Shown: positions 1 to 10,881, counted from the first letter of the stretch. The stretch is 64,000 bases of DNA from Hofstenia miamia (GCA_004352715.1 SCFE01000025.1:2280921-2344920); one strand, 5' to 3'. Notes: a model not told the origin generated them from the sequence alone. A program made the numbers and translations.

Positions 1-276
1 ATTATCGGATAGTTTGTTTTTAATAATATTTCAAAATTTTCTTTTTTAATTGGATGTTGATGTTGGTAAATTTCTGATTTAAGATGACCTGAAATATGTT
101 CTTGGATTCTTGTAGCAGTGTCTTCGTGTCTCTCCGATGTAAGATTGTTGACAATCTTCACATGTATATTTATAAACCAATGAAGAAGACAGTAACTTTG
201 CTACAGGATCTTTGTTTATTAAAATATTTTGAGTTTGTAATGATGTTAAAATTGGTATTATTCTTGATTTTTTCAA
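1..276 (-). mobile_element. Penelope-like element, GIY-YIG endonuclease end (truncated by window edge)
   Basis: The minus-strand ORF 276-79 ends in a GIY-YIG nuclease module: LVYKYTCEDCQQSYIGETRR has the paired cysteines and the YIG core typical of Penelope-like retroelement endonucleases. The frame breaks near 114. In the next frame the expected continuation is visible (RIQEHISGHLKSEIY, then a KENFEILLK-like stretch) down to the window edge, so a small indel has disrupted it. No reverse transcriptase was found upstream (277-600), so the copy looks 5'-truncated. The family inserts by target-primed reverse transcription. A dead copy; domain identity is fairly secure. Confidence 0.75.
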
Positions 277-1590
277 TTAATAAAGTAAACCAAAAAATTG
301 TATAATTGGATTTTAGTTAACTTTACTTAAGACATCGTCAAATAAAAGAATGCAAAACTGACATAAATAATTAAATAACAACCAATTTATTTGGGGAAAT
401 TGCAACTTACAAATATTAGAATATACTTTGATTTAGTTATGATATGTATGTCTTGCAATTTCTCGCATCAACATTTGACCGTGTTGCACTATCGTGCTGC
501 GAAGACATATTCTTTGTCTTCCACACAACTGAAAATTATTAAATGATTATTAAATATTTCTTCTCTGGTGAACAACTCAATTACTTATATAATGAAAGAC
601 AAACTCAAAAGGGCAGTCAATTTTATATTATATGCCAAATTTGAAGAGGGAGGGCAAACTTTTTGATGTCGAGTGTACTGATACACGTCTTCTTGCCAAT
701 ACACACATTTTATACATCGGGTGCACGTAATACTCGCTCTTTTTTAGCCAATCAAGCAGCGTTTACAAAAGTCACCATCATTTATCGAATTTTAATCCAA
801 GTATTTAAACATAAGCTTCTCTTACTCGGCCCAGCTCTTGAAAATGTAGTCATAAAGTCCTTAGATTTCAAAAAAGCTTTTTTAAAAATTCTTTTTGTTT
901 TTTCTAATTGGTTGTTCTTGTTCATCTCTGTATTTGTTTTCCACATCGCTTTCATATTCACTTTCATTATATTTATTATACCTATTACTAATTCCAGTAC
1001 CAATATTTTCATCACACTGGATATTTACAATTTCTGAAGTGCTAGCTTTGGCACATATATCATTCGACTTATTCAGAGATAATTGATTCATATAAATTCA
1101 AGCCGCTGCTTTATCCGTTCTTTTGAAGGAGGTAAGATATTAACTTTGTTGCTGTCTCTGTTGTTGCCAGCTTGGGTGTAGTGGATTTCTTTTTTGTCAT
1201 CACTTGGAGCATTTTTATCAAACCGAGAATGCCATATTTTGCGAATGGATAAACGTTTCTGAAAGATTGTAAATTCTTGCTCAAGATTGCCGCAATGTTC
1301 CTTGCCACTTAAGTTTCTTGTTTATTTTTTACTTCGCACAAATCAGCCACGTAAAATGAATGTGACTGTTACTAGTGCTGACAAAGAACGGTTATTTAAG
1401 CAACTGTGGGGCATGCCATCGTTCGGTTATTCATCACATGTTCATGTGCATGACCATATGCATTAATGTGACTTCATTCCGGCATGAGTCTTAAAAAGGC
1501 CTCCATCAGCAAGTCTGAACAGTGACAATATTAAACGAGTGCCCTGCATCATTAGGGATGTGCCAAAACGGAGTTAAATCAAAAAGGACC
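277..1590. other. intergenic, nothing recognised
   Basis: AT-rich sequence with short unsupported ORFs on both strands (for example 663-1037 + and 1111-1308 -). None shows a domain I recognise. The right part (about 1320-1590) may belong to the hAT-like element that follows, because readable peptide segments occur there between stops, but no diagnostic motif is visible. Confidence 0.5.
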
Positions 1591-1599
1591 ACTTGTTAA

Positions 1600-2520
1600 T
1601 CGTGTTTCTCAAGCAACGGCAGCCTTTTCTCCTGAGAAGATATGCAATGAATCCAAGAAGAATCTTGCAATCAGGTGTTCAAACCTGTTAACACATTTTG
1701 CGAGAGATAACCAAATTAGCAATGATCAATCTGATGCCATATTAACACAATATAAACGTTTTATTCATGACAGTGCCGTATTAATAATTATGAGTTCGTT
1801 CAATGAGTTAGTACATGAACTCGATTCACTCTACAATCGTGTGAATTGGACTTGTTATTCAAATTTTCATGTCTTTATTATGAAAGTACTTCTTCTGAGC
1901 CTTGGCTCTGCTTTCATCGAATCGGGCATCTCTGTGAACAAAAATCTCATAGATGTGAACCAAGACAAGCATACTGTGACCTCTCTCCGTGTTGTATATG
2001 ATTCAATTGCTCTGAACGAAGGATCCCATAACGTAAAAATCACAGATGAAATGATTCGTTTTGTACATGGTGCAAGTGTGAAGTACGTCAAGCCCTTGAA
2101 GCCAAGAGATTTGAAAATTCTGATATAGTTACTAAGAAGAGGCAATGTGGGAAGACATTCTAGACAAAATTGGAAGTCATCATTAATATAATGAAATGTG
2201 TAGACGTGACGAAAAGTTTTTTTGTGGTACATAACAGAGCAAATAAATCAGTTTTTTTGAACTATCATTTGGTCAGGATAATTTCTAAAATAAGGGATGA
2301 ACTTACAACAATTAATGTGGACGTAAACTTTAGGTTAGAGAAAGAAATCAGTCATCTCATCGACCTTGCGGATAAACAAGCGGAATTAGCCGAGGTGAAA
2401 AACGATACAAAGATATAGGCTGAATCAAATGCCCTTCGTAAAGCAGCCAAAGAAAAAAGAGAAAAAAATTTCGACGCAAGCTACTTTAGATTCAAGGAGA
2501 AAATAAATTTTTTAGTTTAG
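1600..2520 (+). mobile_element. hAT-like transposase remnant, C-terminal part
   Basis: Conceptual translation gives a decayed but ordered C-terminal transposase region. The stretch SPEKICNESKKN is followed by the ORF 1790-2128, which contains ESGISVNKNLIDVN. This matches the hAT-type C-terminal pattern of a hydrophobic LS-G-A block, then E-x-G-(F/I)-S-V-N-K. Farther on, 2170-2418 and the region after its stop carry EKEISHLIDLADKQAELAE and SNALRKAAKEK, the usual tail of this transposase group. Several stops and frame changes (2126, 2418) make it a pseudogene. No N-terminal BED finger or catalytic core was found upstream. Family assignment is from recalled patterns, not a search. Confidence 0.6.
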
Positions 2521-2779
2521 CTATTTTGTACTGAGATTTATAATCAGCTTTTACTTTGTTGATACTTTTGGTTTTACAAACTTCGTAGCTGTAACGTTTT
2601 GTCGAAATTGCTTTGGATTTCTATGTATTCTTCGCAATATCTTATCAATTATTATTCGCTGTCTTAATTTTTGCCTGCTTTTGATTGATTTGAAATGAAT
2701 TCTAACAAGTAGAATTTTGAATTAAGTACCTTGGCGAGACTTTGTATAATCCAAAATAACTTTTTTTAATCGTCTCTTA

Positions 2780-2940
2780 ATTTTTCCGGAAAATGGCTTA
2801 AGTTCAGGCAGGAATTACCTGAAAAGTGAAAGAGTAAAATGTGCGCACGCGCTGTTGTTGCCTGGAAAATGGTGGAAGTTCGGCCTGGAACTGCCTTGAA
2901 TTGCCTGGAAATTGATAAATTCAAATGCGCGTACACCCTG
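2780..2940 (+). repeat. possible 3' terminus of the hAT-like element, with subterminal repeats
   Basis: The segment ends in GTACACCCTG at 2931-2940. Read from the other strand this is CAGGGTGTACGCGCA, a CAGGG-type end common for hAT elements. Just inside it the 10-mer TTGCCTGGAA and variants recur about four times (2855-2915), as expected for subterminal transposase-binding repeats. A partner terminus upstream was not found, so the element limits are inferred. Confidence 0.4.
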
Positions 2941-2999
2941 ACTGTAATCTTTGTGAATGTCCTTGGATGCAAAAAAGCCCCATGGCTGCACTGGTTTTA

Positions 3000-3196
3000 A
3001 GGACTTGGAAAGGACAAACTCGTACAGGAACTACTGTCACTTAAAAATCATTTTGAAAGTGTTATTTCGTGTAAAAGTGATTATTCTATCTAGCAATTAC
3101 ATAATCTTTTTGGCTTTTATTTATTTTGCTTTTATGGGGTTATTATCAAGATATGCATTAATAAATCATATTGTACATACACCGGTTATTTCATAG
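3000..3196 (+). CDS. candidate N-terminal exon of the bestrophin gene (ends in an in-frame TAG)
   Basis: The open frame 2957-3196 encodes LKIILKVLFRVKVIILSS and then a hydrophobic helix, IIFLAFIYFAFMGLL, followed by SRYALINHIVHTPVIS. By eye this lines up with the bestrophin N-terminus (RWRGSIYK, the first membrane helix, then YR-x-x-L plus about ten residues). It stops exactly where the next exon (6608) should join, in the right phase. A good donor, ATAG|GTGAGT, follows at 3197. However, the last codon before the donor (3194-3196) is TAG, and the family WRGS motif reads RVKV. The start is uncertain: ATG at 2957, or an acceptor near 3000. Either a decayed exon, a sequence error at one base, or a chance match. 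Confidence 0.4.
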
Positions 3197-3480
3197 GTGA
3201 GTTTTTCGAAAATTTACAGGGCTATTGAAGAATAGTGTAGAATCATCACCCTGGCCACACTTGTCCACACAATCAATGCATGAAAAGCCATTAAATATCA
3301 AATTTCTTTTCCTTTCTTTATTTCTCTATTTAACTGTTAAATTTGTTATTTTAGAAGGATTATGCTACAATTGTGTGGTAAGCCTCAAACTTAATATTTT
3401 GCCTAAATGCGGATATTGTTACTCAATTGCATAGACAATTGTCGATTTTGCAAATCCCTTCCCATATATATATATATATA

Positions 3481-3781
3481 TACCGTAAAACCTGTAATTG
3501 AAGGCCACCCTAGCGAGGAGGTTGAAAATTGTCCGCCACAGGTTTGTGTCTGAAACAGTTATCCACTTTTTTCTTTGAAGGATGGAGATACGCGCGGGTA
3601 GGTACGTACGTACGCACACACATGAAAGCACATGAACACTAATACTTCTCAAAACAGCATTATCCAACAAATTTTTATAGACCTAAAAATACCAAAAATT
3701 GCTGGTTGAAAATAGAAGGCCACCATGTAATTGAAGGTCACCTGTAATAGAAGACCACCCTAGCAAGGAGGTTTTACGATA
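3481..3781. mobile_element. MITE with short terminal inverted repeats in (TA)n
   Basis: The left end reads TACCGTAAAACCT (3481-3493). The right end, AGGTTTTACGATA (3769-3781), is its near-perfect reverse complement. Both ends abut (TA)n (3464-3482 and 3784-3792), consistent with a TA-targeting Tc1/mariner or pogo-type non-autonomous element of about 300 bp. Inside, a GTAATTGAAGGCCACC-like unit recurs near both ends (3495-3515, 3715-3765). No coding capacity. Confidence 0.7.
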
Positions 3782-3792
3782 TGTATATATAT

Positions 3793-4080
3793 ACAGGTTG
3801 TCTCATAATAAGCGCAGCTTTTAAATCTCAGTTATAAAAGGTAAAAAATGCAAACAATCGAAATGTAACAATGTTTTATTATACATATGCATGTGTAGTT
3901 TTATGCAAAAAATTATCGCAGATGCTCAATGTGTCTTCCATTCTGTGTAAGCAACAGTTCTATCTGCCTGTCAAACTGAACACAACCTCAGAAAATTCTT
4001 CGACTGTAAAGCGTGCACACTCTTCCATGATGCGTGTCTTGAGAGTTTCAATTGTTGTTGGTGGATTTGTATGCATCTGA
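3793..4080 (-). mobile_element. mariner-like 3' end in inverted orientation, with outer terminus
   Basis: Sequence 3950-4070 is the reverse complement, with few mismatches, of the end of the transposase frame at 4505-4625 (for example TGCGTGCACACTCTTCCATG-like matches around 4008-4031). It therefore carries the C-terminal coding end and 3' flank of the same mariner-like element, pointing left. Its outer edge, CAGGTTGTCTCATAATAAGC at 3795, immediately follows (TA)n and is probably the terminal inverted repeat. The join to the forward-facing body lies at about 4078. Confidence 0.7.
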
Positions 4081-4626
4081 ATGGTGATATCAGCCGTCAT
4101 CATTGCAGAATATGGAGCCTCAACAAGGCATAAGGATTTCTAACGAAACCATTGCATCCTCTGAAAGTTACTGTTTGGTTTGGTTTCACATCGCAATTCA
4201 GTGTTACTCCCTACATTTTTGACGACACAATAAATGCGGAAAGCTATTTGAACATGCTTACATCTCACCTAAAGTCGCAACTCACTCAAAAGAGGAAACT
4301 TTCATCAACGATTTTTATGCAAGATGGAGCGCCGCCTCATTTCGCATCAAATGTTAGAAATTTTCTTATCCGCACTTTCACTCAAGAAAGATTGATTTCT
4401 CGTGGATGCAATGTGGTCTGGCCATCCAGATCACCCGATCTAAATCCATTAGATTACTGGTTTTGGGGCACACTTAAAGCCCGTATTTTCCACACAAATC
4501 CAATAATGAAAATTGAAACTATCAAGGCACGCATCATGGAAGAGTGTGCACGCTTTACAGTCGAAGAATTTTCTGCAGCTGTGTTCAGTTTGACAGGCCG
4601 AATAGAACTGTTGCTTACACAGAATG
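4078..4626 (+). pseudogene. mariner-like (IS630/Tc1 superfamily) transposase, N-terminally deleted
   Basis: Translation from about 4078 starts at NGDISRHHCRIWS, the segment just after the first catalytic Asp of mariner-type transposases. A stop at 4131-4133 follows, then an open frame to the gap. Visible motifs are KVTVWFGF, the second catalytic Asp in FMQDGAPPH, and the third in WPSRSPDLNPLDYWFWGTLK. The helix-turn-helix N-terminus and the first Asp are missing, replaced by an inverted copy of the element's own 3' end. The 3' end runs into the 110-base N gap, though the end copy at 3950 shows the coding sequence stops about there. Cannot encode an active enzyme. Confidence 0.85.
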
Positions 4627-4736
4627 NNNNNNNNNNNNNNNNNNNNNNNNNNNNNNNNNNNNNNNNNNNNNNNNNNNNNNNNNNNNNNNNNNNNNNNNNN
4701 NNNNNNNNNNNNNNNNNNNNNNNNNNNNNNNNNNNN
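4627..4736. other. assembly gap (110 N)
   Basis: Run of undetermined bases between two mariner-like elements. The 3' terminus of the first element is lost in it. Confidence 1.
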
Positions 4737-4746
4737 ATATATATAT

Positions 4747-6289
4747 AGGGTGGCGCAGAACGGTTGCCTGGTTTTTAGAAAATTTATAGGTAAAAATATT
4801 CGTATATTTATATGTACAAATTTTACAAAGTATTTTTTTTAGAATAATGACAATGTTAATGGTATATTTTAAGACAAATGTTTACCTTCCTGTCTCATGC
4901 ACAACTGCAATATTGTAGGTGCTGATCGACAGACATCCTGGCAAACATTCATGGGAATTTCAGACATTTCTTCGAAAAATGTCCTTAATTCTGAAATTGT
5001 TCTTGGATTTCTTCCATAACCTTTATCTTTCAAATAACCCAACAAGAAAAAGTCACATGGGGTCAAATCACAAGATTTTGGAGCCCATTCTACCGAACCA
5101 CGCCTTCCAACCCATCTGCCTTCGAAATTCAAGTCAAGAGCTTCTCTCACATTTCGTGCATAAACCACATGATTTCATTGAATCTGTTGAACACATGTTG
5201 CTGCAACAGTTGCAAATAATTTACTGCATTTACGTTTCCTTCTATGAATATTGGACCTACTTTCCCAGCGTATGAAATTCCTTACCAAACATTTATTGAG
5301 GCTCGGTGTTGAATGTTTTTTTTTTCAATTAAAATATTGCCCAAATCACACAATTGTGCCGATTAATTGTTCCGGACAAGTTAAATGTGTACTCATCAGT
5401 CCAAATAATTCGATTTACCATATCATGATAATTCTCCATTAACCTCTTAGCATATTATTCCGAAAATTTTCGTTCAGCAATAGCTAGTAAATAAATTTAT
5501 GAACGATAATTCGGGATAAAATCTGAATGAAAATTGCGATGTCAGTTACTCCATAATAAAACATAATTGATCCAAAGCAATTTGTGTAATTATCCTTCCT
5601 TATATACAGATTCAAAATCAATAATAAAATAATATGATTTTTTGCATGGAATTTGAAAAAAATGTGTATGTTAAGAGATTAAGTTCAATAAATTTTAACA
5701 TGTTTCCATTCTACGATCAAAATCATATTCTGACAAATCGTGAATAAGTCTAGGAACATCGGAGTGTTGCTTTAAGATCATGTAGAATTCTTTCAATTGA
5801 TCGTCTACTGATATTAATTTGATGTTGTATCTGTCTGTTGTCAATTTGTTGACGAATTAACTCTTTCTTTTCTCTCTTCGTACACTTCGAGGTTTTCCAG
5901 GAGATTTTTTATGTTGTACGCTTCCAGTTGCATGAAACTGTTTCTTAATTCTCAAGACTTGTATCAATAGTAGCATCTCCATATTCTTTTAAAAATCTCA
6001 TTGAATCGCAGCTGCTTTTTGTGTAACAGAATATATGCGTACATCAAGAATTTTCTGTTGAATATTTTATTCAGCAATTTTGTGCGTATTAAGTAAAAAT
6101 CAATAATTAGATTTAGTAATAGATATTTTAGATAGCCTTAACTACTCTGATAAGGCAGAATAGTATGTAGATATGCTAAAAATATACTTAGTAAATGTAA
6201 ATAGATATTACCCATCACTGCAATATTGATCTATGCAATAAAAATAAGAAAATTTATTCCAGAGTTGTCATACAAAAATCAGACAACCT

Positions 6290-6292
<3 letters not shown>
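4747..6292 (-). mobile_element. decayed mariner-like transposon, complete in outline
   Basis: Read on the minus strand from 6100 down. An HTH-like region is broken by stops (EYGDATIDTS and SIERILHDLKATLRCS are recognisable near 5980 and 5800). Then comes a DEYTFNLSGTINRHNC block near 5390 with the first catalytic Asp, then FGKEFHTLGKV. The C-terminal ORF 5168-4869 contains EWAPKSCDLTPCDFFLLGYL, with the third Asp in the DLTPCDFF motif. The ends look paired: GGTGGCGCAGAACGGTTGCC at 4749 against a degraded reverse copy near 6273-6292 (AAAAATCAGACAACCTTCT), which then runs into (CT)n(TA)n. Many frameshifts and stops show it is dead. Confidence 0.75.
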
Positions 6293-6323
<31 letters not shown>

Positions 6324-6524
6324 GGCGCAAAGTACGTGCGTTAGAGCGTGCCTGGCACATCTTAACAAAATCAAATTATAGACTAGCAATGATTTTTACT
6401 GCTAGCATATTAGTTCATATGCCCTGATTGCGTTTGTGTTATAGGTGGCCATTTAAAAGTTTGCTTGCCAGTGAAATACAATAGGGTTGTAAATAGAACG
6501 CTAGCTTAGGTTAAAAAAACGGGA

Positions 6525-6570
<46 letters not shown>

Positions 6571-6607
6571 AATGTTATTTTTACGATATATTAACTATTT
6601 GTTTTAG

Positions 6608-6926
6608 ATTTGTGAATTAATTCGAGAAAACCTTTCTAGCTTTCCTCTGGCCTTTCTGTTAGGATTTTATGTTTCCACTGTTTACTCACGTTGGTGGGAT
6701 TTATTCAATAGCATTCCTTGGGTTTCTTCATTGGCGGACATTGTAACTGTATCAGTACGACCCAAATGTAATACCACTGATAGTGATTACCCAAAACAAC
6801 GAGAAGAAGCGCAACGAATTGCCTTTACAATATTGCGTTATGTGAATCTTTCATTTGCCATGGTTTTGCGAAATATTTGTACGCCAATTCACAAAGTTGT
6901 CAAGGGTCGTCAATTAGTTAATATTG
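6608..6926 (+). CDS. bestrophin exon A (second membrane region and pore neck)
   Basis: Bestrophins are pentameric anion channels, usually Ca2+-gated, of the plasma membrane. The acceptor is TTTTAG at 6602-6607 and the donor G|GTATGT at 6927; length 319 nt. The translation has the family core FPLAFLLGFYVSTVYSRWWD, followed by LFNSIPWVSSLADIV and ILRYVNLSFAMVLRNIC. These match the bestrophin segments around residues 65-170 of the human proteins, including the two neck phenylalanines of the F-x-L-G-F block. The first of the three neck hydrophobics is Phe here rather than Ile. The insert RPKCNTTDSDYPKQREEAQR before the ILRY helix is somewhat longer than usual. Confidence 0.93.
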
Positions 6927-7559
6927 GTATGTATACTGTAATTATTTGATGGAAATATTTTTTGTAGTAAGTACTGGGTTTCACTTTAGACATTAGTGAG
7001 ACTATGTGATTGAGAACTTCATTAATTTTATTTAACTCTCGTTTTGTCAATCATTATGTTCAAAACATTTATATTGTATTTTTATTAGAATAAATCAGAG
7101 AATCCACTCTGCCTGGAAAATCTATTCTCCATTGACAGTGATCGAGAGTGAATTAAATTTGTTTTTTCTCATCGCTCTCATTGTTTACTGCCTTTCAATC
7201 TCTTTTGTTTTTCAATTCAGACTGACTGCTAAATAGTGTTTCAACAAATTTTTATAATTCATTTTATTGAGAAATTTTTATTTTTGTATATTAACAATAA
7301 AATAATGCTGTTGGCGTCGTGGAACAAAATATAACATGAACTAAGCAAGTGATAGTCATACCAAGCATGAAAACACTATTTCCAAGCGGGGCTTATTTTC
7401 CATAACATTTTCACTTTTGACATAAGGTTACAGCCTAATTGCAGTCGAACACTTTAATTTTATTAGATCAATCCTTAGAAAATGTGTATACGATTTTTAA
7501 ATCCCTAAGTTTTAGTGGTAAAATGCTTATTGCATTAAAATTAGTGTTCAAAATTTTAG

Positions 7560-7762
7560 GGTTAGCTAGAGAAGATGAACTAAAAATGTTGTTCGATAGC
7601 CATGAATTAAACATGCAGTCCGGTTCCCAAAACGTTACATCTGAGAAACGAACCACTATTTGGCAATGGTGGGTTCCCATGATTTGGGCCTCCCAACTCT
7701 CTCGAAAAGCCCTTGATCTCGGATACATCGCTTCTGAGCATCAATTTGTTGTTCTTCTGGAG
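7560..7762 (+). CDS. bestrophin exon B
   Basis: The acceptor TTTTAG ends at 7559 and the donor GAG|GTATAT is at 7763; 203 nt. It joins exon A to give a continuous frame (NIG-LAREDELKMLFDSHELN). It encodes the cytosolic linker and the WVPMIWASQLSRKALDLGYI segment, which matches the family's WVP-x-x-W-x-x-x-L block, ending in HQFVVLLE. The phase returns to 0, so exons A and B are jointly in frame. The intron between them (6927-7559) holds no recognisable element. Confidence 0.93.
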
Positions 7763-8058
7763 GTATATCTTTTTCAATTCCCAAATTATGTATACACTTT
7801 ATTTAAAAAAGATTTCCCAAACTTATACGTTCAATAAGTTCAGGTAGGACTTGAGTGAGATATAATATCGTTCATACTATCTTGTTTTATCAGATGGTAA
7901 ACGATAAATCCGCCGTAATAGTAGAACGTTTTGTAAAAAAATCGACCGATAAAAGAACAAAATCGATCGTTCACACTAGCGACTTATAATAAATGATAAA
8001 AATCGATGTTCTGAACACACTTAGATGTATATTTTATTGCTCATTGCGTTTTGTTTAG

Positions 8059-8136
8059 AGATTAAATGATTTCAAAGGAGGTTGTGGTGCCTTAGTTTGC
8101 TATGACTGGATCAATATTCCTTTGCCGTACACTCAG
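8059..8136 (+). CDS. bestrophin exon C
   Basis: 78 nt, phase 0 on both sides (TTTAG acceptor ending at 8058, CAG|GTAATA donor). It encodes RLNDFKGGCGALVCYDWINI, then PLPYTQ. This corresponds to the conserved YDWISIPLVYTQ segment of bestrophins, which lines the lower pore next to the cytosolic aperture. The Pro in PLPYTQ replaces the common Val. Confidence 0.95.
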
Positions 8137-8421
8137 GTAATATATTTTAAGCGGGTGTATTGTATGACCAACCTTTATTCTTGAAGTATATCTAGTAATT
8201 GAGCGATTCATATTTCTAAAACTAGTTGAAATCATTTTTCAATTACAAATTTGTTTTTATTTTTAGGTCGGAGCATGGTGTTGTAATACATAAAATTCCA
8301 CTGTTTAGGTAGTTTTTTACATTCTCATCTTATTTTTTAATATGAATTTTTTACTTTAATTTTCATTTGCACTTAATGATGTTAATACAATTGTTATTTT
8401 TATTTATGTGATGTCTCTTAG

Positions 8422-8589
8422 GTGGTCAGTCTTTGTGTTTATGCCTATTTTTTCTTGGAACTCTTTGGTTCTCAGCAAAATCCACAGAAAGAGGGAAACT
8501 TTGTCTTTGAAAATCTTACACACCACTCATTTCAAAGTGTTCCTTATGCACTAATTTTGAAATTCTTCATATATTACGGTTGGCTAAAG
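8422..8589 (+). CDS. bestrophin exon D
   Basis: 168 nt, phase 0 both sides (CTCTTAG acceptor, AAG|GTATTC donor). It encodes the next membrane helices: VVSLCVYAYFFLELFGSQQN, a short loop, then SVPYALILKFFIYYGWLK. This matches the family pattern VVTVAVYSFF...FTLLQFFFYAGWLK. The following 2.2-kb intron contains a (TA)n run and a decayed LINE. Confidence 0.95.
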
Positions 8590-8661
8590 GTATTCTATTT
8601 TTGGTATCTTGCTTGGAAATTTTTTGGTGAAACCTAAAAAACCTATATACAATTTTTTACT

Positions 8662-8687
8662 TATATATATATATATATATATATATA
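8662..8687. repeat. (TA)n microsatellite in bestrophin intron
   Basis: Uninterrupted TA dinucleotide run. A similar run at 10661-10685 bounds the same intron's transposon-derived middle part. Confidence 0.95.
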
Positions 8688-9439
8688 CATTTGTGCATGT
8701 TAAGAACCCGCTAGCTTGCGCTTTGTACAATTCACACGCACACTTACGCTTTGTACTCTATTAACTTTCGTACAAAATTTCTCGAAAACTATATAGTTTT
8801 GTAGCTTTTAAATTATGGCAATGTAATTCTATTTAGCATTTTGATGTATACTGATTTTTGGAGCAGAGACAACAAATGTGAAAAAAAAGTTTTCCATAAT
8901 CCGCAGCCTTGACCTTTGTGCAAAAACATTTTATCAAAAAAAAATATTTCGACAATCAACAATTGTTACAAAATCTAACTTAAGAAACTCGATAAAGCTT
9001 GATTTCCTTTAGAATGAATTTTTAAACCAGATATTTTTTCGTTTACTGGTACACCAAGTGCACGAAATGACTTTTAGCTTCGTCTTTGTTGATATTTTTT
9101 GATATAACCTTGTGTGTTTAGAAATTGCTTTAAAGCAATTTTTTGTGTATTCCATTGAACACGATTTTCACGAAATTTGAATGACTTATTAAATTTCTGC
9201 AATCCTGAATTTTCATAATTAATATGATCTGCACAACTTAAAGCATTGCTTTGGTAATCTTTACCTTCATAAAGATTTGTTACCCGCCAACACTAACGTG
9301 TTCTCTTTGCTTAATTTATACCTTCAACCGGTATAAGAATTCAGCTCATACTTAAAGTTTGAAAACTTTGGCCTGACTAACGATTTGGCTCTGTTGCAGG
9401 ATAGAGTATCAATAAGAGTGAAAACTCAGTAATTCATTG

Positions 9440-10160
9440 AACTCATCAAACCTAGGTGCAGTAACAACAGTTTCATACTGTCTATGATCTGGTTAGTGGA
9501 GTACCGCAGGGTTCTATACTTGAATCAATTCTATTGCGGGTTATCTGGGAAAAAAGGAATGCTAATTAAGTTTGCAAATGGTATGACCTGTTATGCGTAT
9601 CAAGCAAAACCATAGAATCACCACAGACTCCAATTATATCAGTAATTTCTGTAATGATCATAATCTTCCTCTGAATAAAAAGAATTGCTCGCATATGATA
9701 ATAACTGTACAATTCTCAAGATGGCATACCCAAAACACCCACTTCAAAATTCTCTTTGATTAACCATTCTTCACCGCCTTCGTAAAGAATGTGCCCAAAA
9801 AGTACTCAAATCTATATTTCAATGAAGTATAGTATCTTTATTTGACTATTGTGCTCCTCTCTTCGTTGGAATACCCAACTACTTAAATAATGACATGCAA
9901 AAATTTTTTAATAGAGCTGAAAAAAATAATCACAAATTGTCGTACACATATATCTCCCATTAACTCTAAAGTTCGGCGTTACAAACTATCAAAAAAGCTA
10001 TTTGAGAAAGAAGAACAACATTGACAACACCCACTAAATTTCCTTATTCTCTTGAGACATACTAGATCAAACAGGTTACGTGAAATAAGATGTAAATTAA
10101 CACTTCGAAAGAAGCAATTTATTCCATTTATTACTAGTTATATAGACATGCATAAATAAG
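9440..10160 (+). mobile_element. decayed LINE remnant (RT palm and C-terminal part) in bestrophin intron
   Basis: In mixed frames one can read LVSGVPQGSIL near 9495, the SGVPQGS block of LINE reverse transcriptases. An eroded YADD region follows near 9580 (KFANGMTCYAY). The C-terminal region is SLFDYCAPLFVGIPNYLNND with FFNRAEK (9830-9930). It is interrupted by many stops and frameshifts. The pattern is CR1/L2/Jockey-like; no intact frame, poly-A signal or tail could be assigned. It lies in the intron between exons D and E in the same orientation as the gene. Confidence 0.65.
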
Positions 10161-10797
10161 TAGTTCATATCAAATGCAAATTATATGTTTTGAAGTGCTA
10201 TACAATATATAATTTATGTATTTAATATCCAACTGGCTAAATCGATGCCATTTAATGTATTTACGCATCTATAAACGTTAATAATTCGCCTGATGTGCAA
10301 AGAGTATTTTCAACACAACAAAATTTCACGATTAAAATAACGTGCGTAAAATGTTTACATAACATTAGTTCTGAATTCATATTTGCGATTCGCTAATAAT
10401 TTCCAAACTGCATATTTACGTGCGCTTTTCATTTTTTGATGATTATAACCAAATTTTTAAAAAAATGTGCAAAGTGCAAGCAGCTTCAATACATTTTGTA
10501 ATGAAAAACTTGTGGCTTTATAAATGCTTTAGAAATTGTTTATTCAGGTGTGCGGGCATTTCCTAATATATAGTCTAAAATCATTTCTTAATATTGAACA
10601 GCTGACTTGTACTTTGTACACTTTTTGAAATTTCCATAGCACAAAGCGCAATTATGCGAATATATATATATATATATATATATATTCCGCGTTTTGTATG
10701 CTTTTGTATATATTCTAGATATATTCATTTGTGAATGAAATACATAGGCCAAAAAAAATTTTCAAAAAAATATATTTCTAAATGTTTGCGTTAATAG

Positions 10798-10881
10798 GTA
10801 GCTGAAGTTATCATTAATCCTATGGGTTCCAATGCAGATTATGATTTGGATTTCCTTGGAATCGTCAACGGCAATCTTCAG
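10798..10881 (+). CDS. bestrophin exon E (equivalent of the Ca2+-clasp exon)
   Basis: 84 nt, phase 0 both sides (TTAATAG acceptor, CAG|GTACGA donor). It encodes VAEVIINPMGSNADYDLDF and then LGIVNGNLQ. This is the bestrophin block VAEQLINPFGEDDDDFE...DRNLQ. The acidic cluster that forms the Ca2+ clasp in characterised bestrophins is reduced: after NP-x-G the residues are S-N-A-D-Y-D rather than E-D-D-D-D-F. What is seen is the substitution; loss or change of Ca2+ dependence is an inference. Confidence 0.93.

Larger units (their letters stand above)
3197..6607 (+). other. probable bestrophin intron 1, filled with transposons and an assembly gap
   Basis: If the 3000-3196 exon is real, this 3.4-kb stretch is its intron (GT at 3197, TTTTAG at 6602-6607). 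It contains a 300-bp MITE, two mariner-like elements in opposite orientations, 110 Ns and several (TA)n runs. Between 6324 and 6526 there is about 200 bp of unrecognised sequence bounded by (TA)n on both sides. Confidence 0.4.

Noticed and set aside
3871-4080. Plus-strand ORF 3871-4080 as a gene
   Set aside because: It is the antisense of the inverted mariner 3' end.
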